From assembly GCA_023362775.1 (NCBI GenBank), contig JALMGJ010000003.1, positions 54,661,416 through 54,725,415 on the forward strand: DNA of 64,000 nt. The letters run 5' to 3'. The notes under the pieces were generated by a model. It had not been told where the DNA came from, did no database searches, and worked only from the letters and a program-made list of their open reading frames with translations. This DNA is from Charina bottae (taxonomy: Eukaryota; Chordata; Lepidosauria; Squamata; Charinaidae). The number at the start of each line of letters is the position of its first letter. The first letter of the stretch is position 1. The position numbers and the translations under genes were made by a program. Below, in pieces: positions 22,201 through 35,694 of this stretch.

Positions 22201-25200
22201 AGAAACAATGCTTTGGGAGGGGAAGCTTTTTATTATTATGCCGAGCCTGTTTAAGGGTTACACTACACCTTTTGTGTGTATTTAATTTCAAAATGGTAAG
22301 ATCTGTGCCACCAATTTTCAGCAGTTCGGTTGGGAGGGATCTCTAGAGACCTCCAAAAAGGTTTTTGAGGCCACGACTTGCCCACCTTTGAGTTAGGAAG
22401 ACAATTGTCCTGAAGAGTGGAATCTTCTGGGTCGTTCAACGCTGAGTTTAATTTTACAGGGAAGAAAATTAATTCTAAACATTAAAATGTGGAATTTAAA
22501 CAGGAATTCCTATGCCTTGGACTTTTGTTAGAGGAAAGCCAGGACGGTTATATAGTTGGGACAATTCATACTGAAGCATAAAAAATGGAGATTTCTTAAG
22601 GTTTACATAGAATGTGTGTGTGTGGGGGGGGGGGGAAATTAACCATGTCAAAACAGGGCATATGACCATTAAATTTTTTTTTCTTATTATTGCTCTTAAA
22701 CTAGGACATGGAAAATATCATTAATTGCTGTGTTTCTGTATTTAGGAATTAATTTTATGTCAGGCTCAACATTTATGTTTACAATAATTATCTGCTTCAG
22801 GTGGGCACAGTTTTTCATCCACCCTTTAATGATCCAGGATGCAATTGATCGGGAAGTTGAAGCTGTGGATAGTGGTAAGAATTCTGAATTATCTTTTAAT
22901 TTCATTTTCAGTTTTTAAAAACCTACTTTGCTTGGCCTGCAAATATTAGTAGCATCCCTCCATCCATGCAAGGATGCTCTTATTAACTGAACTGCAGGTA
23001 GCCCTCAGGTTATGAAGGCAATTGGGACTAGAAATTCCATTGCTAAAGTATGAGGTTGTAAAGTGCAACATCACATGAATGCATCACTTAGCGACAGCAA
23101 TCCTGGCAGTCCCGGTTGCTGTCATAACCCCAGGACCATGTGGGTTGTTAAATGGGAAGAAGTGGGAGTCCCAGGAAAGCAGGCTGGTGGGTGCCATGGG
23201 CAGGATCTATGGGGCAGGGGGCTGCTGTGGGCAGGTGTTCTGGAGCACGGGTGAGTGCCATAGAGGGGCAGGGGATGCTGTGGGCAGGCTCTCTGGAGCG
23301 TGGGCAGGCAAAATGGCGGGAGCGACTTCCAACTTTCTGCCAGCTTCCCCATTGACTTTTCTTGTGGGAAGCTGGCAGGGAAGGTCGCAAATGGTGATCA
23401 CATGACCATGGCTCGCTGTGATGTAATCGCGAGCTGGGCACCACTTATCTGTGACCGTGGAAATGCTGCGACGGCCGGAACTCTGAGGACCAGTTGTAAG
23501 TCCCCCTTGTTCAGTGCCATCGTAACTTTGAATGGTCCCTGAACGAGTGGCCATAACCCAAGGACTACCAGTAATAAAATGGCTTCTAAAGTTTTCAAGA
23601 ATATATGAGGGAGTTTTGTATTTCTTATTAGCTACCTTTAAAAGAAGCAGGGGGCTACATTTTGTTTTACTGATTAATTGGAATTTCCTCTGATTCATAC
23701 TTTAATAAAGAAGAATTCTTAATGTCATTGAATGATCCAGAGCTAACAAGAGGGAGATGTAAAAACTTGTATGTTAGTCTAAAAAGGATGGCCCTAGCAA
23801 AAATATGGCTTTCATACGCAGTTCCTGTGCTGCATTTCAGAATGGCAAACCACTGGGGTATAGTGATTATATAGTTGAGCTGGGACCAGGGAGATTGTAG
23901 TTAGCGCCTCCATTCTGGTGATCCTGAGCTTGACCATGACCCTGTTACTGTCACGGTCTGATTGTTTTTATTTATTTTCTAGAAAGAAAAGTAAACTTAC
24001 GAGCCTTGTGAATAAGTAGACTTATTTAAAAAAATACAGCATTAGTCCTTCCTATTAAAAGCAAATGAATGCTTTCGTGTGCATGGCTTGGTCATATTCT
24101 TACAGCCAAGGCTGCTGCTGTAAGCCAGGATTGCCTTGAATCTGAAACCGTTTTTTTGAAAAAACAGAATATCAGCTTGCAAGGCCCTCTGATGCAAACA
24201 GAAGAGAGATGTTATTTGGAAGTCTCGCCAAACCTGACCATCCGATGAAGAAGTTTTTCTGGGGTAAGTGTACCTGGTGTGACTGTCAGTATCAGGTTGA
24301 TTTCAGATCTAAGAGCCTTTTGCTGTTGTATCCAGACGCATCCATCCATTGAAATGGTGTCACCCTTTTCCATTTGCCTCCAATTAACTTTGGAAATCTG
24401 CAGAGGTCAGAGGGCCCTTCAGAGTATGGGCAACATAGACAAGAAGAAAGAGGGGAAGACTACGTGTTATTCACATAGGCTGAAGCCAGCCAGATTTAAT
24501 ATATACATTTATGAAAAGTTCAGTAATACAGGAGTTAGGTAAAAACAATAATCATACAATGATATTTTGAGTTCTGTTCCTAATTATGTCTTGATCAGTG
24601 TAGCCGGGAATGGTTTAGCATAGCCAACGTTACAATACTCAGTTTATAAAACAAATGAATTAAATTCCTGCTACTGCATTTTGGAAGGGAAAAGCAAATA
24701 TACCAGTTTACTTATAGTGGAATCGAGCATTTTTATTGGATTGATGGATTTATTCAGTTCGATTTGATTTGATTCAATTTTGGCACTGCCCAACTCGAAA
24801 CTGACTCCTAAGTATCCTTCAGTGGTAATTAGTAAATTATTTTACAGAATTAAACAGGGCTCTCTGGAAAAGGGGTAGAGGAGCTGATGGGAAAGTACAT
24901 CACATAACAGATGTATGTTGGTTGCTAGAGCCCACTCAGCTGGGAACGAGGATAAGTTGCACTTTATAGCCTTCTTGGAAGCAATTGAATTACTGAAGAC
25001 AAGCAACAAGGTGTGTTGGCAAGGGGAAGTATCTTCGTATGCAAAAGATTAATCAGCTAAATCTGGAGATTCATTAGCACTTCTTTATCATGATGTAGTC
25101 CACAAAGAAATCAGTGTAAGGCAGAGCTTTCCAAACTGTGTGTCGCGACACAAAAGTGTGTCGCCACACACAGCGTGGTGTGTCGCCACACGACCCGGAA

Positions 25201-28200
25201 GCGGTGGCGCGCGCGTGCACGGTGGCAGCGTCAGCCGCTGCCGCCACCATGAACGCCCGCGCCGCACGCCCCCCCGCGCCGCCGCCGTGTGCGCGCGCCA
25301 CCGCATGCCCTCCTGTGTCGCCGCTGCGTGCGCGCTGCCGTGCCAGTGCCGCTGCGGCGCCACCGCTGGCGTGTCGCCAGCGGCGGCACTTTGGAAAGCC
25401 CTGGTGTAAGGAGTACAAAAATGAAATACAAAAAATTGAATTAGTTTAGTACAGTGTTTCTCAACCATGGCGGCTTTAAGATGTGTGGGCTTCAACTCCC
25501 AGAATTCCGCAGCCAGTGCTGGCTGGGGGATTCTGGGAGTTGAAGTCCACACATCTGAAAGGCGCCAAGGTTGAGAAACACCAGTTTAGTATATAGGTGA
25601 TATAGCACGCACAACAGCATGGTCAATATAGTGTGATACTGTGAGGTAAGAATGCAATTTGTTTGTTACATGCTGTTCATGCGCTGATTACCTTAAACTT
25701 CGTATGTGGATACTAGTGAGACTTCCTTGTCTTCTCCCCTATTGATCCTCTTAGAATGCTCTGTCATAAGTGCTTATATTAGGGCTTTCCAAAGTTTTCC
25801 CGCGGCGACACACCAACCGCCGTTGGTGTCGCCGCGGGAAAACCCGGAAATGCCGCCATTGCGGCAGCGCGCAAAAATCCGGAAGTGCTGCTGCCGCTTT
25901 TGAGTTTTTGCACGCCGCCGTTGGTGTGTTGCCGCGGGAAATGATGATCAGCGCTTCCAGATTGTGTGGTGACACACCAGACTGTGTGTGGTGACACACT
26001 TTTGTGTAGCAACACACAGTTTGGAAAGCTCTGGCTTATATATTTGTAGTCTGCATAATTTGTCTCAGCCAATGGGGTAGGGATATAGGAAGGCATCAAG
26101 AAGGGGTACAGATGCAGAAGGGAGGAAAATAAAATACACTGGAGGAAAGGGAAGAGAGAACTCTTCCTGCTATTTTTCATTTCTTTCTGATAGATGGTGC
26201 AGGATGGTGTTCCCTGGCTAAATGAGGCTCACAGAATACCTCAGACTAGATAACATTTAAGTAATTCTGTGAAAGCAGAGTCCTTACTCAGTACTTTTTG
26301 CTATGACAGCTTTGCTTTTAGTGACAACTTGGCAAATACATTGTCATTTTCATTTTGACAGTGAAAATTAATCTGTGGAATCATTACAAGACATGGTGAC
26401 AGCCACTAATTTGGATGGCTTGAAAATGTGATTAAATAAATTCACAGTGGGCAAGTCTGTTGAGGGCTATTTGTCTTTAAGGCTCAATATTACTGGAGGA
26501 CACTATGCCTCCAGATACCTGTTACAGTGAAATATGTCTCTGTCTCATGTCTGTGAGCCCCACAGAAGTATCTGGTTGGCCACAGTGAGAAACGAAACAC
26601 TGAACTAATGTGGGCCTTGGCATGATCCAGCAGGACTATTCTTATGCTCCTACGAGTTTAAATCCAGATTGATACGTCCTTGTATGTCTGCAGAGGATAA
26701 GAGTGTTAGATCTTTTGATCAGTATAAAAGTTTCGAGCAGAGTTTTCTTAACTGTAAGCAGTTCTTCATTTTGAACTTCATTTGCAGGTAATGCAGACAC
26801 ACTGAAACATGAGCCAAAAGAAAATGGGATCGATACCTATACCAGGTTGAGGGGCTTCTGGCAGCGATATTACTCAGCGCATTATATGACTTTAGTTGTG
26901 CAGTCAAAAGGTAAGGGCTGTTCATTTGAAGTTACAGATGCCAAATATGACACACTGCATTTTATAGATGGCAACACACTGTCCTGGGAATAAGCCCCAT
27001 TTAAGTTCAGTATGATGTAATTTAAAATACAGGTAGTCCTTGGTTTACAATGGTAATTGGAACTGGAATTTCCATTGCTAAGCAATGCGGTTGTAAAGCG
27101 CAATGTCACGTGACCGCATCGCTTAGCAACAGCAATCCAAGCACACCCCTTTGCTGTGGTTAAGTGAGGATTGTAGGTCATTAAGCAAGTCCCAGGCGGC
27201 TTGCAAGCAGGCTGGCAGGCAGGTAGGTGGCTGCTGCCAGGTGGGGGAGGGTGGGTGGGTGGCCCACACAGAGTGTGGTGGGGCTGCGGTGGGGCCGGGG
27301 GTGGCTGCTGACGGGTGGGGGAGGTGAGTGGGTGGCTGGTGCGGCATGAGCGCAGCTGGGTGGGGGAGGGTGCAAATGACTAGAGTGACTTGCAACCTTC
27401 CCTGCCTGCTTCTCCATTGACTTTGCTTGTTGGAAGCCGGTAAGGAATGTCTCAAAAGGCAGTCATGTGACCGCAGGATACTGCAACTGTTGTAAGTGCA
27501 AGCTGGTTGCCAAGCGCCCAGATCACAATCACTTGACCTCAGGGGTGCTAGGAGGCCAGAACTTCAAGGACTGGTCATAAGTACTACTAGTTCAGTGCCG
27601 TCGTAACTTTGAACTGTCGCTGAACAAGTGGTCATTAAACAAGGACTACCTGTAGACATGGTGGGGTGTGGTGGCTCAGCGGGTAAGACGCCAGGCTTGT
27701 CGATCGGAAGATCGCAAGTTCAGTGGTTCGAATCCCTAGCCCTGCATGCGGAGTGAGCTCCCGTACTCGCCCCATCTCTTGCCAACCTAGCCATTCGAAA
27801 GCATGCAAATGCAAGTAGATGAATAGGTACCACTTCGGTGGGTAGGTAACAGCGTTCCGCGTGCGTCATGCGGCCACATGACCGTGGAAGCCCCTAGAGT
27901 CGGACACGACTGCACAAATGTGCGGGGGGAACCTTTACCTTTACCTACCTGTAGACATGGAAAGAATTGTGCTACTAAGTATAAATTGGATGACTCTAGG
28001 TAATTACTTGGCCTACCTTTCATCTTGCTATAGTGATTTTTAATTAATGTTGATGAAATAGGTGTTCCTTTTAGATTACACATAAGTACATTTTTTAATA
28101 AAAATTTCAAGTGTTGAGTGAAAATAACTTGGGGGATTGTTGGTAGGGATTCATTAATTGCATAACTTAAACCCTGTTTTTGACTAATCTAAAACATGCT

Positions 28201-31200
28201 TCCTAATATTGGAAATTACCTTGGTAACAATTCTTGGTAATTTGTTTATAAATACGTACAGTATTTTACTGAAGCCTAATAAAGGGGTGTGGTGGCTCAG
28301 TGGGTAAGACGCCAGGCTTGTCGATCGGAAGATCGCAAGTTCGGAGGTTCGAATCCCTAGCCCTGCGTGACGGAGTGAGCTCCCGCACTAGCCCCAGCTC
28401 TTGCCAACCTAGCAATTCGGAAGCATGCAAATGCAAGTAGATGAATAGGTACCACTGGTGGGTAGGTAACAGCATTCTGCATGCGTCATGCCGGCCACAT
28501 GACCGCGGAAGCGTCTTCGGACAACGCTGGCTCTTTGGCTAACAAACGGAGATGAGCACCGGCCCCTAGAGTCGGACACGACTGCACAAATGTGCGGGGG
28601 GAACCTTTACCTTTAATAATTTTTTAAAATCCTTTCTAGTCTATAAAATGGAAACTGCTGATGGATAAACATAACATAACATGCATTTCCCTAGTAATTT
28701 ATTATATCTAAGATAGTGATATCTTTCTTTCAGTAAAGAAAGCTGCCTTCCTTTCCCCAAATTTTGCCATAAGGACCAGTCTTTAGCTTTGTGACTCCTG
28801 TGAGGATGAGGCTACCAGTTCTGGGCTACAACAACCGGGATGACCACTAGATTGCAATAAAGAGACCTAGAACATTCTCTTTGCTACTATCTAGTGACTG
28901 ACTGGATAATTACAGGTTAGGCCTGGTATCCCTACATGAGGTAGTGTTAAAAAACCTACTGTATATATGTTGCTCCAATTACCTGGAGCAGTTCCACGGG
29001 GAATTCCAAGGGAATTCAGCCTGTGGGATTTATAATATTGGCACTTCTCCATTGACTGCTTGAACAACAGGTTGTCGCCTTCCTCGTCTTTTCCTGATGA
29101 TATGCTTCTTGTTTTCCCCGAGTTGTGTGCCACCGCTTTTTTTTCTTCCTCAATAGAAATCTTGGATACTCTGGAAAAATGGGTGACTGAAATCTTCTCA
29201 GAGATCCCAAATAAGTAAGATATTTTTTCCTATTGTGTATAATAAGCAGGATATTAAATTGTGTGTACCATTCTGCAACTTACAGTATATGATACTAGAG
29301 ATTTGATTTACTCATTCCTGCTCTTTAGTTTCTCATCCTTTCCTCTGCACTTGTCTGCTGCTGGTTTACATTCTTTTACCTCTGCAACTGCTTAAAGTTA
29401 ATAGTAAGGAGAAAAAAAGTTAATCTGATTTAGTCTGGGTTTTCCAATTTCCACATACAACTCAAATGGATTGGAGAGGACACTTTGCACAGTGTATAGG
29501 CAAATCCTGTTCATATGTTAATTGCCTTTATATTGTAAAGACTAGATCCTGTTTTTATTCAAAAGAAATTGGTAAGATTGGGTGGGCATCTTGGCCAAGC
29601 ACGCATAAATTTCCTGTTGTTACAATAAATGTTGCTCTGTGTAGTGAGTTTGGTTTGTTACCTGTTTGTATGCTATCTAAGACTCTCTTGTCTTTTCCAC
29701 GTGTACAAGCTAAATTCTGAGTGCAAATGTGAGGTTAAGATATGACAGAATGGGCAAATTGCATGCTATTTTTATAAACTGGAACAGGACCCTGAATCCT
29801 TGCTCGGAACTATAAGCTGTGTATGTATTGCCATACTTACAAATAGTTTCTGCTGAAGAAATAGCATTGATAACTTGTTACGACTAAGGATTTGATACCT
29901 GGAATCGAATAATTAAACAACAGGTGTTGAAAAATATGTAGGGCAGGATCCCATAGAGTGATTTGGTTTGTGATGGTCCTTGTTGGGTTAGGAAGATGCG
30001 TGTGTATGAGTGTAAATACATATTTTCTTTCTTTTCAAGTGATTTACCCAGACCAACATTTGGCCATCTAACAGACCCTTTTGACACTCCAGATTTTCCC
30101 AAACTTTACAGAGGTGAGTGATGAAGATGGGTAACTCCTGCAGTGCTGTCTTCTGTGAATCCACATTGTTTTTAAAATTCCCTGGTTTAAAATGCATGCT
30201 GGTTGTTTTGCATATGAAAATGTTGAGGAAATCTGGAATTATCCTGACTTTATTTATTTATAATGAATGTTTCTTTATTTTTAGTGATTCCAATCAGGAA
30301 AACTCACTCTTTAAACATCACTTGGGCTCTTCCTCCACAAGAACAGCATTACAGGTAAATTTAAATTCTTGTTCCCTCCCCCGCTCTCCCCATGGGTATA
30401 CAGTGAAATTGAATTAGGTAAAAGGTCTGGTATAGAATATGCAAGATGATAATTTAATTTTGATAATTGCATCATCTACGTTTAAATGATCTGAGGTGTG
30501 GTGGCTCAGCGGGTAAGACGCCAGACTTGTCAATCGGAAGGTCGGCGGTTAGAGACCCGAGTGCCGCGTGACGGAGTGAGCTCCTGCACTTGCCCCAGCT
30601 TTTGCCAACCTAGCAATTCGAAATCATGCAAATGCAAGTAGATAAATAGGTACCACTTCGGTGGGATGGTAACAGTGTTCCACGCGCGTCATGCTGGCCA
30701 CATGACCGTGGAAGCGTCTTCGGACAACACTGGCTCTTAGGCTAACAAATGGAGATGAGCACCGGCCCCTAGAGTCGGACACGACTGCACAAATGTGCGG
30801 GGGGAACCTTTACCTTTACTTTTTACGTTTAAATGACCTATTACGAGTATCATCTTCTCCTCATGCCAGCTGAGGGAGGAGGCTTTTGTAAAGTATTATT
30901 CCCCCAATTCCATTTTGGGTTTGCCTTTTTTGTATGCTTATTTTTTTATAATAACTAGAAACTGGAATTTTCAAGTTATGTTTAATGCTCTTTCCCTTTG
31001 TAGAGTGAAGCCGCTTCACTATATTTCTTGGCTTGTTGGACATGAAGGCAAAGGCAGCGTTCTTTCATTTCTTAGAAAAAAGTATGTATCCTAATGAAAA
31101 TGGCTGGTATTTGCCATGATAAATGGTGAAAACAAGGAATCCGATTTGCTACATTGAAAAGCTGTATACAGCGTTATGTTATTTCTGTAGTATACACTGT

Positions 31201-34200
31201 TGAGGATCCTGCCAGTTTACTCAGTGACCAAGTTAAAGACAGTTATTAAGTATGCTGAATTTGAAGAAGAGGATTGCTTGAAAACTCTATGGAGAAATCT
31301 CTAGTAGGGACATGTGAAATGGTACCACTTCATTTCATGGAACATCTGGATTCCAGTCACTGGCTTGATGCCTTTCAAGGCAGTACATCAGCATGGGAAA
31401 CAAACATCAGGCATTCCACCTTGACTCCTCCAGCAAAAAGGTGTTGAAGTAGCTCCACCAAATATTTACAAAAGACCACTGGAAAGCGGCAAAACAACCA
31501 ATTTGTTCCAGAGTGACGGTTCTGATGTGGTGCCAAGACATCGGATGCTGTACGTGGAACTACAACAAAGGAGGAAGGCCTCTCCACCCCCCCTTCAAGG
31601 CTCCACCTAGGCTTGTCTGTACTTGTCAAACAAGCAAAGGAGAATTGCAGACAGTAAAACTGGTGTAAGCCTGAATGACAACACCCAGATAAGGATCCTA
31701 AAGCATTTTGGGAGTCTGGCACATTTAGAATCTTGAGTGTTGTGAATTCTCATGTGAAAAGCTCCATGGTAGGGGTGGGGGGACTTTTTCATTCACAAAA
31801 TAGCTGTCAGTAACAAAACCAACCATTTTGCAAAAGGCAAGCCAGCGATACTAAAAGAACAGAGTGTGCCCAAGAAAGTGAAATCAAAATTAATACAGGG
31901 AGTTGAGTCCCTAATTGTAAATAATATATTTGCCTGTTCAAATCAGGGGAAAAAAACTGGCAATGATTCAGAAAGCACATGCAGAAACCTTCAAACCAAG
32001 CACAATACACCCAGTCCAGCCCAAATTATACTCCCATTTGCTTAAACCAAGCCAAATAGGTACTGCATACACTCAAAATAGGTAAACACAGCTGACTAAA
32101 TCAGAGAGACCAGCTAACTCAACAAATACCCACCCACCCAGAGCATAGGCAACACAACTTCCATACACACATTACAGTTTTCAAGGCTGAGCCAAGGTCA
32201 TTGCCTCTGTGTGATGTTCATTTGCTATAATATTTTACAGTTTCATCCCGTAGCACAGATAATCAGTTTTTCTATTGCAAATCATCAGTGGTATGTTGGA
32301 AACATACATTAAAATTTTAATACTGCATGGTTCTTAATTTTTGTAAGAGTATGGTAAATGTTTCTTTCAGATTCTGGGCACTTGCATTGTATGGAGGAAA
32401 TGGCGAGACAGGGTTTGAGCAAAACTCAACCTACTCTGTCTTCAGTATTTGCGTGACTCTGACTGATGAAGGTTACAAGCATTTCTATGAGGTAAATTTG
32501 AATTGGAGTTTAGAGTGCTTATTCTGTTAGCTTCTTACAGCTGCCCTAGAGCTGAAAATTTTGAACTTTCCCTCTTCAGGTTGTTAATGTTGTATTCCAG
32601 TATTTGAAAATGTTGCAGCAAGCAGGACCTGATCAAAGGTAACTAAAGCTCTCAGTTTGATTTTAGTAAACAACAGGTGGTGCTATTGATGTTTTTCCCC
32701 TCTTCTTTTTTCTGTTTCCTATACTTGAGCAGACATAGTACATAGCTGTTAAAACTATATGGAGAAACTGGAAGTTCAGAGGAGTGAAAATATTTGCTCT
32801 TCAGAGGCACTATTCATATAGCAGCCTTGTCCAATCTCTTGTTCCCCAACTTGCTCATTGGCTGTGTTGGTTGAAGATGAATATAATTAAAAAACCTGAA
32901 AGGCAGTAGATTAGAAAGAATGACTGAATACAATTATTACTTAGAAACACTGTTTGTAAATCACTTTTTCTTACATCATACTTGAGATGGTTCCCGATGA
33001 AGCATGAAGAAACAGAGAATAAAAATATTAACAAAAATTACTTCAGACAGATGATTATCTAAATAGTGGGAAGGCAGTCACATTCTGACCTCTGAGACCT
33101 TTTAAACAGCTGTCAAAGGGGATGAGGCATACTTAGACCCCTGGTATGGCCAGAACAGAGTCAGACATGTTCTTCCCTAAATGATAAATGATAGAAGCTC
33201 CCCTTTTTGGCATGATAGTCAAGTAATTGAAAGCTCGTTTATGCTTTTACTCTGAAATTGTATTTCTGGAAATAGATTGTATTCTTGACAAAAATGGCTG
33301 ATGTATTGAAGATACACTGTTATCATCCACAGAATATGGGAAGAGATCCAGAAGATTGAGGCTAATGAATTCCATTACCAAGAACAGGTATTGAGATGAT
33401 CAAGTTTATGTCGTGCAAAATGTTAACATTCTTCTTCGGATGATTTTGTTGTGGTATTGTCTCCTGTGTCATTACATATTTTTAAATTTGTTAAATCTCC
33501 TTTTTGCTTTTCAACTCAAACTAACAATATTCTGTGGCCACTGAGCCACATTCATTCAGCTGTTTGTTGTCATTCTTAGATTGGGGGTGGTGGTGGTAAA
33601 TATGTCTATGCTTCCACAAACTTTGAGTTCTCCTGCTTCTGTTGATACTCTATCACATGGATTATGCAGTTTTAATTTAAAAAGGATCCATACTTTTTGG
33701 AAACAGAATTATACTTTTGAGAAAATAAGGACAATGAGAATTTATATACTGTCATTGATAAATTTGTCACACTTCAAAATATAGCTTGGTGTCTTGTTCT
33801 TTTTCTTCCTGTTATTGGGCTCTTTTTTTCTCATCTCTGCCAGTTGATTCATGTAATCAGAAATTTTTCGTTTTATTTTCCTTTGACTGTGTACTTTGAA
33901 AGATTTGTAGTCTACTTTTGTAGTTGGATTCATATTCATTGCTGGCAAGCAACATTGGGAAAGAGGGAGGCTTTTGGGACTACTTTGTACATTACCCATA
34001 TGCCATGTTTTACTTGGATCTAAGAATCTTGTAACTAACTCCTATGTAAGAACATTCTAGTGCAGGTTGAATTAAATTACAAAGCTACAGTATCTCTATG
34101 TGCAATGTATTTTTCAGTTTAAATAGCATTTTTCATTTGGCTGGATCTTAGACTCTTCCCAATTAGTGCTTTTGACTGTCTGAGATGAGCTGAAATCAAA

Positions 34201-34642
34201 CATGTTCCATAGCCAAGCACAATGCAGTCATATTTATTTTTATTTTACTTTATTTTTATTTTCTATCCCGCCTTTATTATTTTTATAAATAACTCAAGGT
34301 GGCGAACATACCTAATACTCCTTCCTCCTCCTATTTTCCCCACAACAGCAACCCTGTGAGGTGAGTTGGGCTGAGAGAGAGTGGCTGGCCCAAGGTCACC
34401 CAGCCGGCTTTCATGCCTAAGGCGGGACTAGAACTCTCAGTCTCCTGGTTTCTAGCCCGTTGCCTTAACCACTAGACCAAACTGGCTCTACACTTGAATG
34501 ATATAAGCAGGAGGAAGCCAAGAAACTGAAACAAGTGGCAGTTCTGCCAGATAGAGATAGAAATAATATAGCTGTAATTAGAATGATAGTGATTTGAATT
34601 ACTTTTCGTTGATATGTCTTAAGAATTTGGGGTAACTAAATT

Positions 34643-34685
<43 letters not shown>

Positions 34686-35641
34686 TTTTTCAATTTATAT
34701 ACCGCTCCATCTCCCCACAAGGGAACTCTGGGCGGTTTACAAAACAAATTTGATTCTTGATTCAAAGCAACTGTGAAAGTCAGTGCCCAGACTGTGGGGA
34801 AATTCATCCATTCCACATTCATCTCTAAAGTTAGCTTAAATGAGGGACCACCTCACCCCCATTACATCGACCCGTCCCACCCGGTCAGGCAGAGAGGGCA
34901 TGTTATGGACCCTGTCCATGTGTAATGTGGTCAGTAGCGACTTAATGTAACGGTTGCAGAACTCAGGCTTAGAATCAACAATCTCACACCATACTAGTGG
35001 AAAACTGTTTTACTATAAGTTACTACAATTACAAAAAGAAAGTTGCTACTGACCAAAAGCGCGCGCAACAAACACTGATATATGGCCCCATATCCCACCC
35101 CCCTGTTCGGCCACTCAGATGGTACTTGCGGTTCTTCAGACAACGCTGACCCATGCCACCATTGGTAGACAGCAGTCTCACGTATGCCGGCACGGCCTCT
35201 TCCCCTGTTAACTCTTTCCATGTCATTATCTCCGATACGAAACCCAGAAGCTTTGAATCGGAGACCATGACACCATGAGGGATTGTCGATTGGCAGGGTC
35301 CAGGAAGAGGGTCTTCTCTGCCATAGCCCACGCCCTCTGGAGTAAGTTACCACCAGAGGTAAGGCAGGCCCCCACTCACCCGGCCTTCCGAAAGGGAGTT
35401 AAGACTTTAAGGGAGTTAATGCCACCTCGCTTGGGGTGAGAGGGGGGATAGTCGATCATGGGGGTGGTTGGTACCTTGATGTGGCCTGGAAAATTTTACT
35501 AAGACCGTCTTGGACTTTATATTTTATACTTCTTATATTTATGTATATTTATATATATTTATATTTTATAATGACTCTTTTATTCTTTTTATTCACTTGT
35601 AAACCGCCCAGAGTCGTTGCTATACGAGATGGGCAGTGCAG

Positions 35642-35694
<53 letters not shown>

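Noticed and set aside
27661..27740. tRNA gene
   Set aside because: The A and B boxes belong to the head of a Sauria SINE; the same head recurs at 28284, 30493 and 55497 with SINE tails.
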